Assembly: GCA_965230425.1 (NCBI GenBank)
Contig: CBDDKW010000016.1
Coordinates: 1-14,222 of the forward strand
Direction: 5' to 3'
Length of the DNA stretch: 14,222 nucleotides
Source: CBDDKW01 sp965230425
GTDB taxonomy: Bacteria > Pseudomonadota > Gammaproteobacteria > UBA1113
Of the stretch, positions 4,813 through 11,695 are shown piece by piece. The translations under genes and the position numbers were made by a program. Every line of letters starts with the position of its first letter. The first letter of the stretch is position 1. The notes under the pieces are model-generated. The model saw only the letters and a program-made list of their open reading frames with translations. It did no database searches and was not told where the DNA came from.

Positions 4813-5550
4813 ATTCTTTTCCTCAAACGTAATTAAAGTACCAGGGCCAGGCTCAAAGGTAGACAATACCCGTAAAGGGACTTTATATTTGCCCACAAGC
4901 TCCACCGCGCGCTTCTGAATGACTTTTGTCCCCAAACTAGCCATTTCTAGCATTTCTTCAAAAGTCACCTGGTCTAAGCGCCGAGCTTCAGAAACAACCC
5001 TGGGATCTGCGGTATAGACCCCATCCACATCGGTATAGATTTGGCATTCTTCAGCCTCTAAGGCAGCCGCAAGCGCAACCCCTGTGGTATCTGAACCACC
5101 ACGACCTAGTGTAGTAATATTTCCTTTAGAATCAATACCTTGAAACCCAGCCACTACGACAATTCTACCGACAGATAAGTCCGCTTTGATCGATTCATTA
5201 TCGATATCAAGAATGCGCGCTTTACAATAGGCACTATCCGTGGCGATACCCGCTTGGCGACCCGTATAGGAGCGCGCAGGATAGCCTCTGTGGACCAAAT
5301 ACATAGTTAATAAGGCCATAGACACCTGTTCACCCGTAGACACCAGTACAGAGAATTCTCGGTCGTCGGGCATGGGTACTAATTCATGAGCTAAATCGAT
5401 TAAACGGTTGGTTTCACCACTCATGGCAGATACTACCGCCACCACATCATGACCCGCTTCTTTGGTTTGGATCAGCAATTCAGCTACATGGCGTATTCGC
5501 TCAACTGTGCCTACAGAGGTACCGCCAAATTTTTGTACATAAATACCCAT
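4297..5550 (-). CDS. lysC: Aspartate kinase with two ACT domains
   Basis: A monofunctional aspartokinase of 417 residues. It phosphorylates L-aspartate with ATP, the first step toward lysine, threonine, methionine and diaminopimelate. The kinase domain starts with VQKFGGTSV (5-13) and carries STGEQVS (71-77), TLGRGGSDTT (147-156) and TDVDGVYTADPRVV (173-186). Two C-terminal ACT domains (about 260-335 and 340-415), with motifs VPDTPGIASKI and MRSHSGIAS, provide feedback control by lysine and/or threonine. It begins 7 nt after the alaS stop, so it is probably cotranscribed and partly translationally coupled. The only ribosome site visible is a weak GAG overlapping the alaS end. An internal start at 4812 is listed separately. 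The lysC position between alaS and csrA is the Pseudomonas-type order. Confidence 0.97.
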   Translation of the reverse strand: MGIYVQKFGGTSVGTVERIRHVAELLIQTKEAGHDVVAVVSAMSGETNRLIDLAHELVPMPDDREFSVLVSTGEQVSMALLTMYLVHRGYPARSYTGRQAGIATDSAYCKARILDIDNESIKADLSVGRIVVVAGFQGIDSKGNITTLGRGGSDTTGVALAAALEAEECQIYTDVDGVYTADPRVVSEARRLDQVTFEEMLEMASLGTKVIQKRAVELVGKYKVPLRVLSTFEPGPGTLITFEEKNMEQPVVSGIAFNKSEAKLTIMGVPDTPGIASKIIGPIGAANIDIDIIIQNTSEEGKTDFTFTVHRDDYTKAFDMLNKIAEDLGAEKVQGDTKIAKISLVGVGMRSHSGIASTMFTILGSEGINIQLIATSEIKVSVVIEEKYLELGVRALHSGFGLDAEPLEEFDPIVVDK

Positions 5551-5557
5551 TTACTGA

Positions 5558-8161
5558 TTACTCATTTATTTGCTGCTCTACCCAAGTGTATACGCTATTT
5601 AGCGCAGTATCGAGGTATTCCGGCTGCGTTCCGCCCGCTTGGGCCATATCAGGACGACCTCCGCCTTTACCACCCACTTGTTGGGCCACATGATTGACTA
5701 ACTTGCCCGCTTGAATTGTGTCTGTCATTGCCTTAGATACACCGGCAACAAGCTGTACCTTATCATCGCTCACAGTCGCCAGGACAATGGCGGCAGGTTC
5801 TAATTTTGCTTTTAACTGATCTAAGGTGCTGCGCAGAGTATTCATATCCACACCCGGGATATGGGTTGCCAGTACATTTAAATTGCCATACTGTTTTGCC
5901 TCTGCACTTAAATCCTTACCACTCGAGGTCGCCAATTTTTGTCGCGCTTGCTGCAGTTCTTTTTCTAATTTACGATTTTTTTCTACTAGTTGGGACAGCT
6001 TAGTCTGCATGGTAGTGCGTGAAGCCTTTAATAGTGAGGCAGTATCTTCCAATATATTTTCATTGTGGATGCCCCATTGAATCGCCGCAGCACCGGTCAA
6101 TGCTTCAATGCGTCGAACACCGGCAGCAATGCCTGTCTCCGAAACAATTTTAAAATACCCAATATCACCGGTACGCTTCACATGAGTACCACCGCATAAC
6201 TCAATAGAGAAATCGCCCATTTGCAACACTCTCACTTCATCGCCATACTTCTCACCAAATAATGCCATAGCGCCCTTAGCAATCGCATCTTCTGGTGCCA
6301 TATGCTGCACATCGACTAAATGATTACTACGAATTTGTGCATTGACTAATGTTTCTACCGCTTGTAATTGTGCTGTAGTAACCGCTTCGCCATGAGAAAA
6401 GTCAAAACGTAAACGCTCGGCGTCAACTAAGGATCCTTTTTGCGTCACATGTTCACCTAATAATTCACGTAAGGCCGCATGTAATAAGTGTGTTGCTGAA
6501 TGATTTAAGGCAGTGGCCTGGCGTAAGGATAAATCTACGTGTGCATGCACGCTATCACCAATTTTTAATTGGCCTTGAGTCAGTTTACCCATATGGCCAT
6601 TGGCTTTACCTTGGCGCTGGGTATCATTCACTTCAAACACACCATCCTGCCAAATCAATTGCCCTTGGTCACCTACTTGACCACCGCTTTCAGCATAAAA
6701 TGGCGTTTGATTTAATACTACGATACCACTCTCACCCTCCGCTAAAGCTTCCACTTGTTGGCCGTCACGCAATAAGACAATGACTTTTGCTTCATGTTGT
6801 AAATGCTCATAACCCGTAAACTCGGTATCATGATCCAGTTGTACGGCAGCAGAATAATCCGCAGCAAAACGGCTAGCTTGTTTTGATTGACTACGCTGTT
6901 TCTCCATTTCACTCTGAAAACCTTCTAGATCTAAGGTTAACTGACGCTCGCGGGCAATATCGCCAGTTAAATCGGGTGGAAAGCCATAGGTATCATAGAG
7001 ACGAAATATGGTTGCACCAGGGATCACATTATCTGTTAACTTGGCAATATCCTGTTCCAGAATTTTTAAGCCTTGACTTAGAGTTGTAGCAAATTGCTCT
7101 TCCTCTTGGCGAATAATATGCTCGATATGCTGTTGTCCAGAGACTAATTCTGGATATGCTTGGCCCATCTTCTCAATCAATGCCGCCACGAGTTTATAGA
7201 AAAAACTATCCTCAAGCCCCAGCTTATGGCCATGACGCACCGCACGACGAATAATCCGGCGCAATACATAACCGCGCCCTTCATTGCTTGGCACAATGCC
7301 ATCAGCGATAAGAAAAGCCGTGGAACGAATATGATCGGCAATCACGCGCATTGAAGTATGGGTGGTATCATTGTTGCCGGTTAGCTTGGCAATTTTTTGT
7401 AAAATAGGCGTGAATAAATCTGTATCGTAATTATTGTGTACCCCTTGTAAAACCGCAGATAAGCGCTCTAAGCCCATACCCGTATCCACAGAAGGTTTAG
7501 GTAGTGGTGTCATTTCTCCACTGGCAGCACGGTCATATTGCATGAAGACTAAATTCCAAATTTCAATATAACGGTCACCATCTTGTTCTGGGGATCCGGG
7601 TGGACCACCTGGAATATCTGCACCATGATCATAAAAAATCTCTGAACAAGGGCCGCAAGGACCGGTATCACCCATAGACCAAAAATTATCTTCAGCACCG
7701 CAGCGTGAGAAGCGTTCACTACTGACACCCATTTCTTTTAACCAAATATCAGCAGCTTCATCATCATCTTCATACACAGTGACCCACAGTTTTTCTTCAG
7801 GCAAGCCTAGCTGCTGGGTTAAAAAATCCCAGGCATAACGGATCGCTTCACGCTTAAAATAATCACCAAAACTAAAATTACCCAGCATTTCAAAGAAAGT
7901 ATGATGACGCGCGGTATAACCCACTTGATCTAAGTCATTGTGTTTACCACCTGCACGCACGCAGCGTTGTGAACTCGTCGCACGGCTATAAGGTCGTTTA
8001 TCAACACCAAGGAAAACATCTTTAAAGGGCACCATGCCGGCATTAACGAAAAGTAAGGTAGGATCATTAATAGGGATCAGCGATGCTGAAGGCACTGTTT
8101 CATGACCATGCTCAGCAAAATAAGCTAAAAATTTTTCACGTATTTCATTACTCGTTATCAT
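5558..8161 (-). CDS. alaS: Alanyl-tRNA synthetase
   Basis: A full-length class II synthetase of 867 residues that charges tRNA-Ala in the cytosol. The aminoacylation core includes RHHTFFEMLGNFSFGDYF (85-102, motif 2 region) and RGYVLRRIIRRAVRHG. The editing domain has the zinc-ligand set H554/H558 (NHSATHLLHA) and C656/H660 (ELCGGTHV), which clears Ser- and Gly-tRNA-Ala. A coiled region (about 715-750) leads to the C-Ala domain ending in GGKGGGRPDMAQAGG (830-844). The length is close to the 876 residues of the E. coli enzyme. Its ATG overlaps the recX stop (ATGA), indicating translational coupling, and lysC follows after 7 nt. Nothing suggests damage. Confidence 0.98.
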   Translation of the reverse strand: MITSNEIREKFLAYFAEHGHETVPSASLIPINDPTLLFVNAGMVPFKDVFLGVDKRPYSRATSSQRCVRAGGKHNDLDQVGYTARHHTFFEMLGNFSFGDYFKREAIRYAWDFLTQQLGLPEEKLWVTVYEDDDEAADIWLKEMGVSSERFSRCGAEDNFWSMGDTGPCGPCSEIFYDHGADIPGGPPGSPEQDGDRYIEIWNLVFMQYDRAASGEMTPLPKPSVDTGMGLERLSAVLQGVHNNYDTDLFTPILQKIAKLTGNNDTTHTSMRVIADHIRSTAFLIADGIVPSNEGRGYVLRRIIRRAVRHGHKLGLEDSFFYKLVAALIEKMGQAYPELVSGQQHIEHIIRQEEEQFATTLSQGLKILEQDIAKLTDNVIPGATIFRLYDTYGFPPDLTGDIARERQLTLDLEGFQSEMEKQRSQSKQASRFAADYSAAVQLDHDTEFTGYEHLQHEAKVIVLLRDGQQVEALAEGESGIVVLNQTPFYAESGGQVGDQGQLIWQDGVFEVNDTQRQGKANGHMGKLTQGQLKIGDSVHAHVDLSLRQATALNHSATHLLHAALRELLGEHVTQKGSLVDAERLRFDFSHGEAVTTAQLQAVETLVNAQIRSNHLVDVQHMAPEDAIAKGAMALFGEKYGDEVRVLQMGDFSIELCGGTHVKRTGDIGYFKIVSETGIAAGVRRIEALTGAAAIQWGIHNENILEDTASLLKASRTTMQTKLSQLVEKNRKLEKELQQARQKLATSSGKDLSAEAKQYGNLNVLATHIPGVDMNTLRSTLDQLKAKLEPAAIVLATVSDDKVQLVAGVSKAMTDTIQAGKLVNHVAQQVGGKGGGRPDMAQAGGTQPEYLDTALNSVYTWVEQQINE

Positions 8162-8601
8162 AATTCACTTCTCATCAACGCTTCAATTTCATCTATGGCA
8201 AAGCCACGATAGTGTAAAAACTTCACTTGCTTAGATTTCTCTAATAAATCCCCAGGCTTAATGCCAAAACGTTTACGCCAAACATCGATTAATACTTCAG
8301 ACCAATGCACATCCTCTTGCGACAAAGCCTTGGCAATGAGGTCATCGGCAACATATTTTTGCTGTAATTCATTTTGGATCCGCTGCGGACCATAACCTCG
8401 GCTAGCACGGCTACGGACATAAGCATCGGCATATCGTTCATCGGAAAGCAGGTTTTCCTCGCACAGCGCATTAATAACATCATCTATTAAGGCTGTCTGG
8501 CCAAATTTCTGTTGCAGTTTTTGCATTAACTCATAGCGGGAATGCTCACGGCGAGCGAGTCGTTTAATACCCGCTTGCCGTATCTCATTAATACCGCTCA
8601 C
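8158..8601 (-). CDS. recX: RecX, regulator of RecA
   Basis: A 147-residue protein of the RecX family, which binds RecA filaments and limits recombinase activity. It is built of three-helix repeats. Typical segments are present: AIKRLARREHS-like at the N-terminus (AGIKRLARREHSRYEL), LLSDERYADAYVRSRASRGYGPQRI in the middle, and FLHYRGFAIDEIEALM at the C-terminus. It is somewhat shorter than the 166-residue E. coli protein. The start is GTG 8601, 2 nt after the recA stop, so it depends on recA translation. Its TGA overlaps the alaS ATG. A recA-recX pair is the normal arrangement. Confidence 0.95.
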   Translation of the reverse strand: MSGINEIRQAGIKRLARREHSRYELMQKLQQKFGQTALIDDVINALCEENLLSDERYADAYVRSRASRGYGPQRIQNELQQKYVADDLIAKALSQEDVHWSEVLIDVWRKRFGIKPGDLLEKSKQVKFLHYRGFAIDEIEALMRSEL

Positions 8602-8603
8602 GG

Positions 8604-9635
8604 TTATTCGACGTCTGCCTCTTCAGCCACTGCAGCCGTATTACGCTCTGGCATAATTTTTTCACGAATTTGTGCTTCGATTTCAGCAGAAATCTCAGGA
8701 TTATCCTTTAAGAATTGGCGCACATTATCTTTACCTTGACCAATACGATCACCATTGTAACTATACCAGGCACCAGCTTTATCAACGATGTCAAACTTCA
8801 CACCCATATCGATAATTTCACCCTGCAGGGAAATACCTTCACCATATAAGATATCGAATTCAGCTTGTCTGAATGGTGGTGCCACTTTATTTTTCACCAC
8901 TTTAACTCGTGTTTGGTTACCTACCACTTCATCGCCCTTCTTAATTGCGCCAATGCGACGAATATCCAAGCGTACTGATGCGTAGAATTTCAGCGCATTA
9001 CCACCAGTTGTGGTTTCAGGGCTACCAAACATAACACCAATCTTCATGCGGATTTGGTTAATGAAAATGACGATAGTATTGGTACGTTTGATATTTGCCG
9101 TTAATTTACGTAGGGCTTGTGACATTAGCCGTGCTTGTAAACCCATATGGGAATCACCCATATCACCTTCAATTTCTGCTTTAGGGGTTAACGCGGCAAC
9201 AGAGTCGATGACGACCATATCAATAGCGCCTGAGCGGACTAACATATCAGCAATTTCTAGGGCTTGTTCGCCTGTATCCGGCTGTGATACTAATAACTCA
9301 TCTACATTGACGCCAAGCTTTTCTGCATAACCAGGATCCAAAGCATGCTCAGCATCAACAAAGGCTGCGGTACCGCCTTCTTTTTGACATTCCGCAATGG
9401 CTTGTAAGGTTAAGGTAGTTTTACCAGAGGATTCTGGTCCATAAATTTCAACAATACGGCCCTTAGGATAGCCGCCGCCCATGGCTTGGTCGATGCCTAA
9501 AGATCCTGATGAAATCACTTCAATTTCACCCAAACCACCCGCATCACCCATGCGCATTACTGAACCTTTACCAAATTGGCGTTCAATTTGTCCTAATGCT
9601 GCGGTAAGTGCTTTTTGTTTATCCTCTGTTGCCAT
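8604..9635 (-). CDS. recA: RecA recombinase
   Basis: The strand-exchange and recombination ATPase, 343 residues. Walker A GPESSGKT is at 66-73, Walker B is VVIDSVAAL, loop L1 contains EGDMGDSHMGLQARLMSQA, and loop L2 follows NQIRMKIGVMFGSPETTTGG. The C-terminus is acidic (AEEADVE). I start it at ATG 9635 (MATEDKQKAL), which aligns with other RecA N-termini and has AAAGGA 9 nt upstream. The longer frame from ATG 9668 adds 11 atypical residues and would contain that ribosome site. It is the first gene of the tight recA-recX-alaS-lysC set. No LexA box of the CTG-N10-CAG type is visible in the 263 bp upstream. Confidence 0.98.
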   Translation of the reverse strand: MATEDKQKALTAALGQIERQFGKGSVMRMGDAGGLGEIEVISSGSLGIDQAMGGGYPKGRIVEIYGPESSGKTTLTLQAIAECQKEGGTAAFVDAEHALDPGYAEKLGVNVDELLVSQPDTGEQALEIADMLVRSGAIDMVVIDSVAALTPKAEIEGDMGDSHMGLQARLMSQALRKLTANIKRTNTIVIFINQIRMKIGVMFGSPETTTGGNALKFYASVRLDIRRIGAIKKGDEVVGNQTRVKVVKNKVAPPFRQAEFDILYGEGISLQGEIIDMGVKFDIVDKAGAWYSYNGDRIGQGKDNVRQFLKDNPEISAEIEAQIREKIMPERNTAAVAEEADVE

Positions 9636-9790
9636 AATCTCTGTTCCTTTCATTAATTGTTTAATCATTCAACAAAACCCAGAGTTGACGCCACAGGAAA
9701 CGTTCAATAAACACACCTGCGAAGTATCTCTGCTCAATAACCTCAGGGGCTCCCTCGGCTATTACTTATTACAATAAAACACGGAGTCTA

Positions 9791-9819
9791 ACAAAATAAT
9801 CCAAGGCTTTCTGGATTAT
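9791..9819 (-). terminator. Weak terminator after the orphan gene
   Basis: ATAATCC (9796-9802) and GGATTAT (9813-9819) form a 7-bp stem with a 10-nt loop. On the minus strand it is followed by TTTTGTT. It lies about 80 bp beyond the orphan gene stop and 156 bp before the recA start. It would separate that gene from recA, whose own promoter I could not locate with confidence. Confidence 0.45.
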
Positions 9820-9898
9820 GATTTTATTCCTAAAGGCATTATTTCATAGAAGAATCGGGGGTGCAATGATCATATAGGTTTGATTTGCTATCACACCA

Positions 9899-11116
9899 TC
9901 ATGCTCTAGTCGCACCATAATTTGAACGCATTGGACTACTGCTAGGAGTCTCGGCAGCTTGGGCTTGAACATGCTCAACTTCTTCGTCTGTACAATCACC
10001 ATTGAAGCATGCTGTCACTAAGATACTGCTATAGTGTAGAAGTTGTTTGATAGTTGCACCCCAACCTGCCGATGCAGCAGGCGCACGTTTAACTTCAACG
10101 TTGGTGTTCTTTTGAAAAAACGTTAGCATCTCAACAGGACAATGGGAAAAATCACCTTCATTGGCATTATCTGGTTCATGGGTAAACATGATACCCTTCT
10201 CTTTAGCAAGGCCACAGACTCTTTTTACATCCGTTTCCATAGCCTTAGCCACGGCAGGAATAAAAGTACGAAAGAATGTTAATGTATCTGGCAATTGCTC
10301 AGCACGTAGTAAAAAATCTTTTTGGAAGCCATGCCAAATGCCATAAAGCTGCTTTAAGGAAGGTTTAATTGCTTTTTGTTTCTCCTCCAAAGTGTCGGGT
10401 ACATTACCAAATTGTGCTTGGGTCACGAGAAACAAATGCTGGTTAAAGGAGAGCAAGATAGTGCGTAAATCAAAGGTAAGCTCAGTAATCAACCACGGCA
10501 GTGGAATAGCTTGCCCTTCCAGCCTCATTTGCTTAATACGCGCACGGAACTTTTCTAAAGACTTATGCAATACAGCTTCATACTCACTACGGCCTGTATC
10601 AGCTCGCTTCAAGGTGGAATGTGAGCCTGACCCCAGTAAACCACTACGTTGGTTACCATGTTTAGCAAATAATACCCAATCAGGTAAGCATGAATTAACT
10701 AATGTACTTCTAGCACCTGCAATCTTATTATTCTCAATTAATCTATCGGTCGTGGTACGTGGCTTGATTGCTCGGATATTATCTTGCCCATTGACAGTCA
10801 TTGCTGGATTTAAAATTTGCTGGTAAGAACTTGGAGGTTGGCCTAACACTGCGCCACCACTCAGTGCATCTGCTGTTTGTTGACCTTGTTTCTTTAATTT
10901 TTCTTGCTCACACAAAACGGAAGGTAAGAACTCTGCACAAATCACTCGTAGGTTTTGCTGTTCAGCCTGGGCCTTCAATGCATCCAGCTTTGCATAGGTC
11001 GCAAACTGTTCGCGCACTTTCGCTCCAAGCTCATACGCATCTAGCGTCTTTTTAGTAGGCTGTGTAGCCTCAGATCCAATACTCTGGATACTGCTTGTCT
11101 TTATCTCATCGCCCAT
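9899..11116 (-). CDS. Hypothetical protein between recA and pncC
   Basis: An unrecognised protein of 405 residues. It starts at ATG 11116, behind GTGAG 9 nt upstream; the TTG at 11125 directly abuts that site. No signal peptide or clear membrane segment is visible. The body is mostly helical-looking, with charged and Leu/Phe-rich stretches (for example ITELTFDLRTILLSFNQHLF and LKQLYGIWHGFQKDFLLRAE) and a Gln/Lys-rich N-terminal part. Near the C-terminus a cluster DEEVE is followed by a Ser/Thr/Ala-rich tail. That loosely resembles the E-block signals of Legionella Dot/Icm effectors, but it is weak evidence. In many gammaproteobacteria pncC and recA are adjacent, so this gene looks like lineage-specific cargo. 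It has its own candidate promoter and terminator. Confidence 0.8.
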   Translation of the reverse strand: MGDEIKTSSIQSIGSEATQPTKKTLDAYELGAKVREQFATYAKLDALKAQAEQQNLRVICAEFLPSVLCEQEKLKKQGQQTADALSGGAVLGQPPSSYQQILNPAMTVNGQDNIRAIKPRTTTDRLIENNKIAGARSTLVNSCLPDWVLFAKHGNQRSGLLGSGSHSTLKRADTGRSEYEAVLHKSLEKFRARIKQMRLEGQAIPLPWLITELTFDLRTILLSFNQHLFLVTQAQFGNVPDTLEEKQKAIKPSLKQLYGIWHGFQKDFLLRAEQLPDTLTFFRTFIPAVAKAMETDVKRVCGLAKEKGIMFTHEPDNANEGDFSHCPVEMLTFFQKNTNVEVKRAPAASAGWGATIKQLLHYSSILVTACFNGDCTDEEVEHVQAQAAETPSSSPMRSNYGATRA

Positions 11117-11143
11117 TGGGCACAACTCACTTATTATTGTTCT

Positions 11144-11172
11144 TTTATGACTCTATTGACATATCTGTTCAA
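11144..11172 (-). promoter_or_regulatory. Promoter candidate for the orphan gene
   Basis: On the minus strand TTGAAC (11172-11167) and CATAAA (11149-11144) are spaced by exactly 17 bp; each matches the sigma70 consensus at four of six positions. Transcription would begin near 11137, about 20 nt before the ATG at 11116. The -35 overlaps the pncC stop codon. Confidence 0.35.
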
Positions 11173-11654
11173 TTATTTAGTAGCTTTTGCATGATTGTTT
11201 GTAATGCAAAGGCGACTGCTTTAGCCCTCACTTCAGTGCGATCGCCAGCGAATTGCTGAGAAATAGTATCGGTTGGAAAGACACTACTGGCAAAACCAAA
11301 CCACACCAAGCCTACAGGCTTATGCAACGAACCACCGCTCGGTCCCGCGATGCCGCTGATGGAAATACTAACATTTGCTTGACTATGGCGCAACACGCCC
11401 TCCGCCATTTCCCTTACAATTTCGGCACTTACAGCGCCAAATTCATCTAAGCTCTCACTATTCACACCCAGCATTTCTTGCTTAGCCGCATTGCTATAAG
11501 TGACAAAACCTCGATCAAACCATTGCGAGCTACCTGAGATATCAGTAATGCTTTGCGCCAGCCAGCCTCCTGTGCAAGATTCCGCCACAGCGATTTTTAA
11601 TGCTTTTTCTTGTAAAAGCGTACCCAATTGTAGGCTAAGTGCGGTAAGATCCAC
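11169..11654 (-). CDS. pncC: Nicotinamide-nucleotide amidase (CinA C-terminal family)
   Basis: A stand-alone CinA C-terminal-domain protein of 161 residues. It deamidates nicotinamide mononucleotide to nicotinate mononucleotide, recycling the NMN produced by NAD-dependent DNA ligase. The family signatures AESCTGGWLA (24-33, with the catalytic Ser), RGFVTYSNAAK (with the conserved Tyr and Lys), GAVS and SISGIAGPSGGS are present, as is KPVGLVWF. I start it at GTG 11654, preceded by GGAG about 10 nt upstream. An open frame continues upstream to 11729, but those residues lie opposite the mutS start and do not resemble the family. The resulting length is close to that of E. coli PncC (165). It is divergent from mutS with only 41 bp between. 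Confidence 0.93.
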   Translation of the reverse strand: MDLTALSLQLGTLLQEKALKIAVAESCTGGWLAQSITDISGSSQWFDRGFVTYSNAAKQEMLGVNSESLDEFGAVSAEIVREMAEGVLRHSQANVSISISGIAGPSGGSLHKPVGLVWFGFASSVFPTDTISQQFAGDRTEVRAKAVAFALQTIMQKLLNN

Positions 11655-11695
11655 GGCAAGCAATCTCCAAGTTAATGAAGGATAACTATAACGCC

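Noticed and set aside
5558..8161. Frameshift or missing editing ligand in alaS
   Set aside because: The frame is unbroken and all four editing-site ligands (two His, then Cys and His) are present at the expected spacing.
9636..9668. Upstream ATG 9668 as the recA start
   Set aside because: It adds 11 residues not typical of RecA. The AAAGGA ribosome site before ATG 9635 lies inside that extension, so 9635 is preferred.
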